From positions 224,147,325 to 224,211,324 of the forward strand of contig NC_057808.1 of NCBI RefSeq assembly GCF_018294505.1: DNA of 64,000 nucleotides, given 5' to 3'. Below the pieces are notes generated by a model. That model did no database searches and had not been told where the DNA came from. It saw only the letters and a program-made list of their open reading frames with translations. Positions 10,542 through 21,645 of the stretch are shown here, one piece after another. Each line of letters opens with the position of its first letter. Within the stretch, counting starts at the first letter, position 1. Made by a program: the position numbers and the translations under genes. The stretch is from Triticum aestivum. Lineage: Eukaryota > Streptophyta > Magnoliopsida > Poales > Poaceae.

Positions 10542-11024
10542 TTGGACATTCTTCCTCTACCACTACAAGAGCGCATCAACATGGACGCGAGCGCCCGAGT
10601 GAGCTACCTCAAGAAGATGCATGAAGATACAAGGCACACCATTGAGCGCCAAGTGCAACGACTCGCGACCAAGCTCAACATCAACAAGCAACCCATGATA
10701 TTCAACATTGGAGATCTTGTGTGGCTACACCTTCGCAAGGAACGCGTCCCTAACGAACGCAAGTCCAAACTTCTACCACGAGCCGATGGACCCTTCAAGG
10801 TGCTTGAACGATACAACAACAATGCCTACAAGATCGACATCCCACACGACACATACTCCGTGAGCGACATATTCAATGTCAAAGATCTCTCCCCGTACCA
10901 TGGTGATGAGGATTTCGATCTGAGGTCGGATCTTTCCCAAGGGGGGGGGGAGATGATGCGGAGCATCCCATGGTCATCCCCATGGACACTACCTCGACTA
11001 ACCAAGCTCCAAGTGGACCCATGA
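10542..11024 (+). pseudogene. Gypsy integrase C-terminal fragment
   Basis: A 160-codon open frame whose middle contains GDLVWLHLRKERVPNERKSK, LLPRADGPFKVLERYNNNAY and YSVSDIFNVKDLSPY. These are the GPY/F-type C-terminal segment of Ty3/gypsy integrases, which follows the catalytic core. The catalytic core, RNase H and reverse transcriptase are missing upstream. The N-terminal 10 residues and the last 25 are not part of the domain; the tail runs into the second 149-bp repeat. This is a remnant of a formerly autonomous Gypsy element. Confidence 0.75.
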
Positions 11025-11104
11025 CAAGAGGAAGAGCTCGTGCTATTCAATCCAAGGTGACATCACTCCTACTTGAGTTTCCCTCTCCTTCGAACGAGAC
11101 ATGG
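10956..11104 (+). repeat. 149-bp direct repeat, copy 2
   Basis: Second copy of 10361-10509 with a few substitutions, here in the expected place after the integrase tail and followed by the normal continuation WLLPKSETLCVIRYNAQ in one frame. Confidence 0.75.
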
Positions 11105-11204
11105 CTACTACCTAAGTCCGAGACGCTATGTGTGATCAGGTACAACGCACAAGCCACGGAGCCAAGAGTTGAAGAAGAAGAGACATGCGTCAACTCTTTG
11201 TCCA

Positions 11205-11560
11205 CCTAGGAACTTCCGGACAGAGCCGGAACTTCCAGCCCCCGGAACCTCCGGCCGACCCGGAGCTTCCGGCCTCCGACGGCCCAGACCATCCCAGGCA
11301 TGCCAACTCTCTAGTTAGCCCAGAACCAGCCCGAAACATGGCCCGGACCTTCCAGCCCCCGGAACCTCCGGCCCGCCCAGACCTTCCGACCCGGGACGCC
11401 AGCCCAGCTTCTCCCGTGCCAACTCTCTGGTTAGGCTGGACCCTACCCAGAACCTGGACCGGAACCTCCGGCGGCCGGACCTTCCGGCCTCGCCCGGAAC
11501 TTCCGGCCCTGCCTGTGCGCAGTGACTTGGGCCGAGGCCCGTGTACCCTTTCGCCCCCGA
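11205..11560 (+). repeat. GGAACnTCCGGCC-type degenerate tandem repeat
   Basis: About fifteen irregular copies of units like cggaacttccgg, ggaacctccggcc and accttccggcc. They are GC-rich with short inverted symmetry. This is a 3' non-coding part of the Gypsy remnant, followed by a TATA-like gactataaatactc at about 11561-11575. Confidence 0.6.
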
Positions 11561-11961
11561 GACTATAAATACTCTTCTCCTACCTATGTTTTAGGCACTA
11601 CAAAAAAAGACACATCCGTGACATTTTGGGCCGAACGAATTTTCTTCTGTCATACTTATGACACTTCTATGACGATAATTGTGACAAAACCCGGTATCAT
11701 CATAGATGTGGTGGGGTCCTACTTCTATGACAAAAAATCATGACAGAAAATGGGCTTTTCGTCCTGGGCGGGCCGGAGATGCAGCTGCATGACATTCTTT
11801 GGGCCGTCCATGACGGAAAAAACCATGGTAGAACCAAGGGCGAGGAAAATATCGGGGTGTTCCCGGTTACGGTGGGTGGTCGGGGCCGAGCGATGCGCGT
11901 TTCTCTCGTACACGCACGCGCGTGGGTGCGAGGCGTTGGGCTCTAACTGAACCCGAGCGAG

Positions 11962-13480
11962 TGATACGTCTCCGTCGTATCTATAATTTTTGATTGTTCC
12001 ATGCCAATATTCTACAACTTTCATATACTTTTGGCAACTTTTTATACTATTTTTGGGACTAACATATTGATCCAGTGCCCACTGCCAGTTCCTGCTTGTT
12101 GCATGTTTATGTTTCGCAAAAACCCAATATCAAATGGAGTCCAAACGGGATAAAAACGGACGGAGAATTATTTTGGAATATTTATGATTTTTGGGAAGTA
12201 AAATCAACGCGAGACGGTGCCCGAGGGGGCCATGAGGCAGGGGGGCGCGCCCTAGACCCTCGTGGGCACCCCGTAAGGCGGTTCACGCTCTTCTTTTGCC
12301 GCAAGAAAGCTAATTTTATGAGAAAAATCTGGGCAAAAGATTCAACCCAATCTGAGTTACGGATCTCCGGATATAAAAGAAACGGTGAAAGGGCAGCAGA
12401 AGAGAACGCAGAAACAGAGAGGGACAGAGAGACAGATCCAATCTCGGAGGGGCTCTCGCCCCTCCCATGCCATGGAGGCCAAGGACCAGAGGGGAAACCC
12501 TTCTCCCATCTAGGGAGGAGGTCAAGGAAGAAGAAGAAGAAGAAGGGGCCCCCTCTCCCCTTCTCTTCCGGTGGCGCCGAAACGCTGCCGTGGCCACCTT
12601 CATCATCACCGCGATCTTCACCAACACCTCCGCCATCTTCACCAACATCTCCACCACCTTCCCCCTCTATCTACAGCGGTCCACTCTCCCGCAACCCGCT
12701 GTACCCTCTACTTGAACATGGTGCTTTATGATTCATATTATTATCCAATGATGTGTTGCCATCCTATGATGTCTGAGTAGATTTTCGTTGTCCTATTGGT
12801 GGTTGATGAATTGCTATGATTGATTTAATTTGCTTGTGGTTATGTTGCTGTCCTTTGGTGCCCATCATATGAGCGCGCGCATGGATCACACCATAGGGTT
12901 AGTTGTATGTTGACAGGACTATGTATTGGAGGGCAAGAGTGACAGAAGCTTCAACCTAGCATAGAAATTGATGCATACGGGATTGAAGGGGGGCCAATAT
13001 ATCTTAATCTATGGTTGGGTTTTACCTTAATGAATGTTAGTAGTTGCGGATGCTTGCTAATAGTTCCAATCATAAGTGCATAGAATTCCAAGTCAGGGAT
13101 GACATGCTAGAAGTGGCCTCTCCCACATAAAACTTGCTATCGGTATAGTAACGTAGTCAATTGCTTAGGGACAATTTCGCAACTCCTACCACCACTTTTC
13201 CACACTCGCTATATTTACTTTATTGTGTCTTTATCTAAACAGACTCTACTTTTTATTTACACGCTCTTTATTTTCTTGCAAACTTATCCAACAACACCTA
13301 CAAAGTACTTCTAGTTTCATACTTGTTCTAGGTAAAGCAAACGTCAAGCGTGCGTAGAGTTGTATCGGTGGTCGATAGAACTTGAGGGAATATTTGTTCT
13401 ACCTTTAGCTCCTCGTTGGGTTCGACACTCTTACTTATCGAAAGAGGCTACAATTGATCCCCTATACTTGTGGGTTATCA
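11962..13480 (+). repeat. 5' LTR of element B
   Basis: TGATACGTCTCCGTCGTATC to ACTTGTGGGTTATCA. It contains a GA-rich tract with a short (AAG)n run near 12530. Open frames inside it (for example 12075-12731) are read through LTR sequence and recur in the 3' LTR; they are not treated as genes. Confidence 0.9.
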
Positions 13481-13490
13481 AGACCTTTTT

Positions 13491-13507
13491 TGGCACCGTT
13501 GCCGGGG
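13491..13507 (+). promoter_or_regulatory. Primer-binding site of element B
   Basis: TGGCACCGTTGCCGGGG starts 10 nt after the LTR. It matches the tRNA-Asp 3' end with one mismatch. Only one copy is present here, unlike element A. Confidence 0.8.
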
Positions 13508-13603
13508 AGTTATAGCGCGGGGTGAATATTCTCGTGTTTGCTTATTTGCTTTACCACTAAGTAATTTTTATTTGCTGTTCTTAGTTGTTCTCTATCTTTA
13601 GTT

Positions 13604-14943
13604 ATGGGTAGGAAACACAAAATACCAAAAAAATTAGTTGTACCTACTGAACTAATGGTTAAAGAACCACTCAAAATCTATCACACTCCTGAAGCTTTTT
13701 ACTTGGATCATCTTTGATCCCTATGTGCTCGTGCTGAAACCCCAACTAGCTTAGTTGAGGGAAAATCTTTAGATGAGCATGCTTGTTATGTGCGACATCG
13801 CATATCTGAAAAAGGGAAACTTTTACTGGGTCAAATTCATCGTTTGCAATGCTATGCTTGGAATTTATTTGAAATATATGATTTTACTTGTTGTTCTGAA
13901 AACCCTAAGAAACACCTTCCCTACCAATGTGAGTTTAGTGATAATGGCATCGTATCTTCGTATGCTAAGGGTGTTTATAATTACTATGATGTTCAACAAA
14001 TTGAAGAATTGTTGCTTTTAAGGGTGCTTATGAGATTGCTTCTTTGATTGAAAAGTATCATGCTACTCTTTACAAATCTGAAAATTTTGCCATACTTAAA
14101 TATTGTTATGATAATTATGCTTCTAATGCCTATGTTAAACCATATATTGAGGACTCCTCCGCTGTCCAAGAAGAGACTAATATTTTGCAGGAGTCTATGG
14201 AAGAAGAAATTGATGAAACTGTGAGCTCATTGGATGAAAAAGATGATAAGGAGAGCGAAGAACAAAAGGAGGAAGAGCGGATTAGTTACCCGTGCCCACC
14301 TTCTAATGAGAGTAACTCTTCAACTCATACATTATTTAATTTACCTTCGTGCTTACCGAAGGATGATTGCTATGATGACTGTTATGATCCCGTTGATTCT
14401 CTTGAAATATCCCTTTTTGATGATGCTTTCTATGCTTGTGGCCAAGATGCCAATATGAATTATGCTTATGGAGATGAACTTGCTATAGTTCCTTATGTTA
14501 AACATGAAATTGTTGCTATTGCACCCACGCATGATAGTCCTATTATCTTTTTGAATTCTCCCGACTACACTATATCGGAGAAGTTTGCACTTATTAAGGA
14601 TTATATTGATGGGTTGCCTTTTACCGTTGCACATGATGATTTTGATGAATATAATATGCAGGTGCTTGCTGCTCCTACTTGCAATTATTATGAGAGAGGA
14701 ACTATATCTCCACCTCTCTATGTTTCGCACATGATAAAATTGCAAGAAACTGTTTACACTATGCATCGGCCTTTACTAGGTGTGCATGAATTGTTCTTTT
14801 ATGACATTCCGATGCATAGGAAGAGAGTTAGACTTCATCATTGCTTGATATATGTTGCTTTGTGCTCACTACTAAATGCCAAATCATTGCTAATTAAAAT
14901 TGGCTTTGATATACCTTGGGATCCGGGTGGATTCGCTACTTGA
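13604..14943 (+). pseudogene. Broken ORF of non-autonomous element B, unknown function
   Basis: It starts MGRKHKIPKKLVVPTELM shortly after the primer site. A TGA at 13715-13717 interrupts it after 37 codons. The same frame resumes to about 14013, where a one-base shift moves coding into the frame that runs to 14941-14943. Total length is about 445 codons. The N-terminal part has conserved-looking Cys and Tyr residues (RLQCYAWNLFEIYDF, YQCEFSDNG). An acidic stretch follows (EEEIDETVSSLDEKDD), then Asp/Tyr-rich sequence and YDIPMHRKRVRLHHC near the end, matching element A's ORF tail. No catalytic or zinc-knuckle motif is present. The product may be gag-like, but this is unproven. Confidence 0.65.
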
Positions 14944-17900
14944 GCACTATATGCCTAGCTTAATGGCTTTAAAGAAAGCGCTGCCAGGGAGACAACCCAG
15001 AAGTTTTAGAGAGTCATTTATTTCTGTTGAGTGCTTTCATATAGTTTTAAAACAAAAAAATAAAGAGGGGAACCCAAAACTTTTTCAAAAAGAAAAGTGA
15101 AAGTGAGATAGACGAGCATTGTGAAAGTGGGGGACGTCCTTGAACTTTGTTCATGCCTATGGAAGCTTTGTGAATCTTGATTACAGAAACTTTTCAACAA
15201 AAATAATTATCCCCTTGTACAATTCCATTGTATTATAAAAATAATGTGCCAAGGTTTGCCTTTAGGATGTTTACAATGCTTGTTGGTTTGTACGGTGCAG
15301 GACATAAACTTTGGCTGTAGTGCGCGGTTTTACATTTTTTACTGGAACGTCAAATGGTTCTGATTCTTATTGCACTGTCTTTCTATAAAAATTGTTTATT
15401 TTTCCTAATTTTGTAGAATTATTCAAGTATCAGAAGTATGGTGAATGTTCAGATTATTACAGACTGTTCTGTTTTAGACAGATTCTGTTTTTGATGCATA
15501 GTTTGCTTGTTTTGATGAAACTATCGATTTATATCAGTGGATTAAGCCATGAAAAAGTTATATTACAGTATATACAATGCCAAAACAAAATCTGAATTGG
15601 TTTGCAATAGTACTCAGAGTAGTGATTTGCTTTATTATACTAACGGATCTTACCGAGTTTTCTGTTGAAGTTTTGTGTGGATGAAGTGTTCGATGATCGA
15701 GAAGGTCTCGATGTGAGAAGAAGGAAGAGAGGCAAGAGCTCAAGCTTGGGGATGCCCGAGGCACCCCAAGTAAATATTCAAGGAGACTCAAGCGTCTAAG
15801 CTTGGGGATGCCCCGGAAGGCATCCCATCTTTCTTCAACAAGTATCGGTATGTTTTCGGATTCGTTTCATTCATGCGATATGTGCAAATCTTGGAGCGTC
15901 TTTTGCATTTAGTTTTCACTTTTATTTTATGCACCATGCTGGTATGAGATAGTCCTTGGTTGATTTATAGAATGCTCTATGCACTTCACTTATATCTTTT
16001 GAGTATGGCTTTGTAGAATGCTTCATGTGCTTCACTTATATCATTTCAAGTTTGGATTGCCTGTTTCTCTTTACATAGAAAACCGCCATTTGTAGGATGC
16101 TCTTTTTCTTCACTTATATTTGTTAGAGAATGGGCATATCTTTTGTAGAAAGAATTAAACTCTCTTGCTTCACTTATATCTATTTAGAGAGATGACAGGA
16201 ACTGGTCATTCACATGGTTAGTCATAAAATCCTACATAAAACTTGTAGATCACTGAATATGATATGTTTGATTCCTCGCAATAGTTTTGCGATATAAAGG
16301 TGGTGATATTAGAGTCATGCTAGTTGAGTAATTGTGAAATTGAGAAATACTTGTGTTGAGGTTTGCAAGTCCCGTAGCATGCACGTATGGTGAACCGTTA
16401 TGTAACGAAGTTGGAGCATGAGGTGTTTATTGATTGTCTTCCTTATGAGTGGCGGTCGGGGACGAGCGATGGTCTTTTCCTACCAATCTATCCCCCTAGG
16501 GGCATGCGTAGTAGTACTTTGCTTCGAGGGCTAATAAACTTTTGCAATAAGTATATGAGTTCTTTATGACTAATGTGAGTCCATGGATTATACGCACTCT
16601 CAACCTTCCATCATTGCTAGCCTCTTCGGTACCGTGGATTGCCCTTTCTCACCTCGAGAGTTGGTACAAACTTCACCGGTGCATCCAAACCCCGTGATAC
16701 GATACGCTCTATCACACATAAACCACCTTATATCTTCCTCAAAACAGCCACCATACCTACCTATTATGGCATTTCCATAGCCATTCCGAGATATATTGCC
16801 ATGCAACTTCCATCATCATCATACACATGACTTGAGCATTTATTGTCATATTGCTTTGCATGATCATAAGATAGCTAGCATGATGTTTTCATGGCTTGTT
16901 CGTTTTTTGATGTCATTGCTATGCTAGATCATTGCACATCACGGTACACCGCCAGAGGCATTCATATAGAGTCATATCTTTGTTCTAGTATCGAGTTGTA
17001 ATATTGAGTTGTAAGTAAATAGAAGTGTGATGATCATCATTATTAGAGCATTGCCCTAGTGAGGAAAGGATGATGGAGACTATGATTCCCCACAAGTCGG
17101 GATGAGACTCCGGACGAAAAAAAAAGAAAAAAAAGAGAAAGGCTAAAAGAAAGAAGAGAAGGCCCAAAAAAAAGAAAACAAAAAACAAAAAAAGAGAGAA
17201 GGGGCAATGTTACTATCCTTTTACCACACCTGTGCTTCAATGTAGCACCATGTTCTTCATATAGAGAGTCTCTTGAGTTACCACTTTCATATACTAGTGG
17301 GAATTTTCATTATAGAACTTGGCTTGTATATTCCAACGATGGGCTTCCTCAAACGCCCTAGGTCTTCATGAGCAAGCAAGTTGGATGCACACCCACTTAA
17401 TTTCAGTTTGAGCTTTCATATACTTATAGCTCTAGTGCATCCGTTGCATGGCAATCACTACTCCTCACATTGACATCAATTGATGGGCATCTCCATAGCC
17501 CGTTGATTAGCCGCGTCGATGTGAGACTTTCTCCTTTTTTGTCTTCTCCACATAACCCCCATCATATTATTCTATTCCACCCATAGTGCTGTATCCATGG
17601 CTTGCGCTCATGTATTGCGTGAGGGTTGAAAGAGCTGAAGCGCGTTAAAAAGTATGAACCAATTGCTCGGCTTGTCATCGGGGTTGTGCATGATGTGAAT
17701 ATTTTGTGTGGTGAAGATGGAGCATAGCCAGACTATATGATTTTGTAGGGATAACTTTCTTTGGCCATGTTATTTTGAAAATACATGATTGCTTTATTAG
17801 TATGCTTGAAGTATTATTGTCTTAATGTCAAATGATAGACTATTGCTTTGAATCACTTGTGTGTTAATATTCATGCCATGATTAGATTATGTGATCAAGA

Positions 17901-17963
17901 TTATGCTAGGTAGCATTCCACATCAAAAATTATCATTTACCTACTCGAGGACGAGCAGGAATT
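14944..17963 (+). other. Non-coding interior of element B
   Basis: Three kilobases without a credible gene. It holds the conserved 13-mer GGGAGACAACCCA (14987-14999), the paired hairpins (15745-15826), repeated ttcacttatatcttt phrases (15985-16190), and a purine-rich A/G tract (17116-17200) containing gacgaaaaaaaaagaaaaaa. The last 40 bp (ctactcgaggacgagcagga) match the same place in element A. Confidence 0.7.
15745..15826 (+). other. Paired RNA hairpins of element B
   Basis: The first stem is CTTGGGG/CCCCAAG (15745-15751 with 15764-15770). The second is GGGATGCC/GGCATCCC (15805-15812 with 15819-15826) closing loop CCGGAA. The spacer TAAATATTCAAGGAGACTC is nearly that of element A. Confidence 0.65.
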
Positions 17964-17977
17964 AAGCTTGGGGATGC
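17964..17977 (+). promoter_or_regulatory. Polypurine tract of element B
   Basis: AAGCTTGGGGATGC directly precedes the 3' LTR start TGATACG. Confidence 0.8.
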
Positions 17978-19537
17978 TGATACGTCTCCGTCGTATCTAT
18001 AATTTTTGATTGTTCCATGGCAATATTCTACAACTTTCATATACTTTTGGCAACTTTTTATACTATTTTTGGGACTAACATATTGATCCAGTGCCCAGTG
18101 CCAGTTCCTGTTTGTTGCATGTTTATGTTTCGCAGAAACCCAATATCAAACGGAGTCCAAACGGGATAAAACGGACGAAGAATTATTTTAGAATATTTAT
18201 GATTTTTGGGAAGTAAAATCAATGCGAGACGGTGCCCGAGGGGGCCACGAGGCAGGGGGGCGCGCCCCAGGGGGGGCAGGCGCGCCCTGGACCCTCGTGG
18301 GCACCTCGTAAGGCGGTTGATGCTCTTCTTTTGCCGCAAGAAAGCTAATTTTATGAGAAAAATCTGGGCAAAAGATTCAACCCAATCGGAGTTACGGATC
18401 TCCGGTTATAAAAGAAACGGTGAAAGGGCAGCAGAAGAGAACGCAGAAACAGAGAGAGATAGAGAGACAGATCCAATCTCGGAGGGGCACTCACCCCTCC
18501 CATGCCATGGAGGCCAAGGACCAGAGGGGAAACCCTTCCCCCATCTAGGGAGGAGGTCAAGGAAGAAGAAGAAGAAGAAGAAGAAGAAGAAGAAGAAGAA
18601 GGGGCCCCCTCTCCCCTTCTCTTCCGGTGGCGCCGGAATGCTGTCGTGGCCACCATCATCATCACCGCGATCATCACCAACACCTCTGCCGTCTTCACCA
18701 ACATCTCCATCACCTTCCCCCCTCTATCTACAGCGGTACACTCTCCCGCAACCCGCTGTACCCTCTACTTGAACATGGTGCTTTATGATTCATATTATTA
18801 TCCAATGGTGTGTTGCCATCCTATGATGTCTGAGTAGATTTTCGTTGCCCTATTGGTGGTTGATGAATTGCTATGATTGATTTAATTTGCTTGTGGTTAT
18901 GTTGCTGTCCTTTGGTGCCCATCATATGAGCGCGCGCGTGGATCACACCATAGGGTTAGTTGTATGTTGATAGGACTATGTATTGGAGGGCAAGAGTGAC
19001 AGAAGCTTCAACCTAGCATAGAAATTGATGCATACGGGATTGAAGGGAGACCAATATATCTTAATGCTATGGTTGGGTTTTACCTTAATGAATGTTAGTA
19101 GTTGCAGATGCTTGCTAATAGTTCCAATCATAAGTGCATAGAATTCCAAGTCAGGGATGACATGCTAGCAGTGGCCTCTACCACATAAAACTTGCTATCG
19201 GTATAGTAACGTAGTCAATTGCTTAGGGACAATTTTGCAACTCCTACCACCACTTTTCCACACTCGCTATATTTACTTTATTGTGTATTTATCTAAATAG
19301 CCTCTACTTTTTATTTACACGCTCTTTATTTTCTTGCAAACTTATCCAACAACACCTACAAAGTACTTCTAGTTTCATACTTGTTCTAGGTAAAGCAAAC
19401 GTCAAGCGTGCTAGAGTTGTATCGGTGGTTGATAGAACTTGAGGGAATATTTGTTCTACCTTTACCTCCTCGTTGGGTTCGACACTCTTACTTATCGAAA
19501 GAGGCTACTGTTGATCCCCTATACTTGTGGGTTATCA
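17978..19537 (+). repeat. 3' LTR of element B
   Basis: 41 bp longer than the 5' LTR. Part of this is a longer (AAG)n run at 18560-18601. Part is an extra segment at about 18265-18285 between two GCGCGCC motifs, which looks deleted from the 5' copy. Confidence 0.9.
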
Positions 19538-19679
19538 GCGAGGCGTTGGGCTCTAACTGAACCCGAGCAATTGCACTGCAGGCTAGGAGTTACTGAACCC
19601 GAGCGATCGATCGATGGCTGTTAACTGAACCCGATCGAGCGATTCCTTCGCTACTGCTGCTAACTGAAGCCGATCGATG

Positions 19680-20160
19680 CTGCCGCTAGATGAACAGTGA
19701 GTGTTGCTGGGGGGTTTGGATGAACAGTTCCCGGTGGGGTGGATGAACAGGACCCCGTGGTGTTGCCTCAGGATGAAAAGTGAGTGTTGCTGGAGGGTTT
19801 GGATGAACAATTCCCAGTGGGGGTGGATGAACAGGACCCCGATCGATCGAGCCGGTTGGGGCAGGATGAACAGGACCCCGCGGAGGGCTGGATGAACAGG
19901 ACCACCCCATGGAGGGCAGGATGAATAGTAGATGGTGGAGGGCTGGATGAACAGTAGCCCGTGGAGGGGTGGTTGAACAGGAGCCCATGGAGAGGGCTGG
20001 TTGAACAGTAGCCGATGGAGTAGCGCGCGGTGGAGGCTGGATGAACAAGAGCCTGTGGATGAACAGTCGCAGGTGGAGGCTGGAGGAGGTCGACGGTGGA
20101 TGAACAGTTGCCCGTGGAGGCTAGAGGGGGTCGACGGTGGAGATGAACAATATCCAGTGG
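19680..20160 (+). repeat. CACTA subterminal array: GGATGAACAG repeats
   Basis: More than a dozen irregular direct copies of a 25-40-bp unit built on ggatgaacaggaccccgtgg. Antisense open frames here (for example 19583-20266) are products of the repeat, not genes. Such subterminal repeats are the binding sites of the CACTA-encoded DNA-binding protein in well-studied relatives. Confidence 0.65.
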
Positions 20161-20440
20161 AGTCCCGTTTTGTGATACGCCACACCCCTCCCGATGAACA
20201 GGACCCCCATTTCGACCGTAGCGCTCTAACACAAGTCCGTTTCCTCCGTTTTGCGGTACGCCACACCCCTCCCGATCAACAGGACCCCCATTTCGACCGT
20301 AGGAGGTCCGTTTCCTTTGTTTTGCGGTACGCCAGACCCCTCCCGATGAACTGGATCCCGTTTCGAACGCGGCCGGTCGAACACAAGGCTGCTTCATACG
20401 TTCTGCGGTACGCCAGGCCTCGTTTCCATTGGCTGTTCCG
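20161..20440 (+). repeat. CACTA subterminal array: 80-90-bp units
   Basis: Three to four copies of a unit containing gcggtacgccacacccctcc, cgatgaacaggacccccatt and tcgaccgtag. The last copy is diverged (cgccagacccctcccgatga). No credible gene. Confidence 0.6.
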
Positions 20441-20529
20441 TCCAAGCCCTCCCGATGAACACGACGACGCATTCCGTTCTGACCCAGCCGGTTGGCTCCC
20501 CATGAACACGACGACGTAGTTTCTCCGTT

Positions 20530-20770
20530 CCGACCCAGCCATGTACACAAGCCCTGGCCATACGTATGCGCGAGTAGGCATTCGAGACCCTGCCCGTATG
20601 TACGTACGTGGCCGTATTTTCTTTCTTGCACATTTGCCGTTGTACGTACGTGTACATGCTACGTGCGCGCCTCTACTACAACACGTGCACGCCTCTACAT
20701 CGACCAGTATGTACGTGTACATGTTCGCGACCAGAATGACAACGCTACGTACGCTTCGACAAGTGGGTCC
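20530..20770. other. ACGT/TACGTA-rich segment
   Basis: Dense short palindromes (gtacgtacgtg, tgtacgtacgtgtacatg, gctacgtacgc). No gene is visible. Confidence 0.4.
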
Positions 20771-20885
20771 CGACTGTCAGGCACTTCCTTGCGTGCGAAG
20801 ATGTAGCTGGTGGGTCCCAGCAGTCAGGGGGGCGAATCGTTTTTTTTTGCCCGGACGCACTTCCTTGCGTGCGAAGATGTAGCTG

Positions 20886-21455
20886 GTGGGTCCCAGCAGT
20901 CAGGGGAAACTTTTTTTTTCGTGAAATATGGTGGCCCGTCCGGTGGGTCCCCGCTGTCAGGTGGAGGAATAATTATTTTGCGCGTAATAAGGAGGCACTT
21001 TCTTGCTGCGGCCGTGGACCCAGCTGTCAGCCTCTCCTCGTACAGTCCACGTCCGATGGAAGCCGTTCCTTGACCACGTTGACCACGCCGCGCCGAGAGC
21101 ACTAGGGCGGTGGACGATGGCGAGGCCTAGGAAGGGGACGACGTGGAGCCAGGGAAGACGCGACAGTGGATGCCGACACAGAGAGGAGTACGAGGGTTCA
21201 CTGGTTCGGCTGCGGTGTGAGGCTGCCGTCGCCGCAGAATAACAGGGGGTGTGGGTGAGTAGAGGGATGGCCTGGCCAGCGGTGGGAGTAGTAGGGGGCG
21301 GTGAGGCCTCCACGGCATCGCAGCCGGCCACGGGAGGCAGGAGCACGAGGCACGACCGGCGTTGGTTTGGGCAGCTGGAGCAAGAAGACCAGAGGTTGAA
21401 GAAGCACTACGGCCGTTGGATGGACATCGTACGGTCAATGGAGCTAGAATCGTGC
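20886..21455 (+). repeat. Long direct repeat, copy 1 (about 570 bp)
   Basis: Runs from ggtgggtcccagcagtcagg through gtggaggaataattattttg, ttccttgaccacgttgacca, ggtgtgaggctgccgtcgcc and agaggttgaagaagcac. It repeats in the same order at 21646-22200. Overlapping GC-rich open frames on both strands are explained by the repeat. Confidence 0.65.
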
Positions 21456-21645
21456 ATATTGACTAAGTTGACAAAGCCCTCCGTCCCCGTCAACTTAGTA
21501 GGCCCACAAGTCAGCCTCCCACTATACTGGGTCCCAGCTAGCAGGGGGAGTATTCATTTTTTGTGTGTAATAAGGAGGCACTTCCGGTGGGTCCGAGCTG
21601 ACAGCGGGGGGAATGTTTTTTTCACGAAATACGGTGGCCCGTCCG

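Larger units (their letters stand above)
11962..19537 (+). mobile_element. Element B: complete non-autonomous Gypsy-like LTR retrotransposon
   Basis: LTRs of 1519 and 1560 bp enclose about 4.5 kb, with the target duplication gcgag (11957-11961 and 19538-19542). The primer site follows the 5' LTR (13491-13507) and the polypurine tract precedes the 3' LTR (17964-17977). The only coding trace is the broken ORF at 13604-14943; no pol domain exists. It sits inside the CACTA element. By eye the LTRs differ by roughly 2 per cent plus two length changes. Shared signals with element A suggest a common ancestor and helper. Confidence 0.9.

Noticed and set aside
12075..12731. 218-codon open frame on the plus strand, with a partner at 18206-18772
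   Set aside because: Both lie inside the two LTRs of element B and include the AAG microsatellite (Lys run). They are LTR sequence, not a gene.
19583..20631. Overlapping minus-strand frames of 227 and 287 codons
   Set aside because: They are translations of the CACTA subterminal tandem repeats in several frames; the repeat explains the open length.
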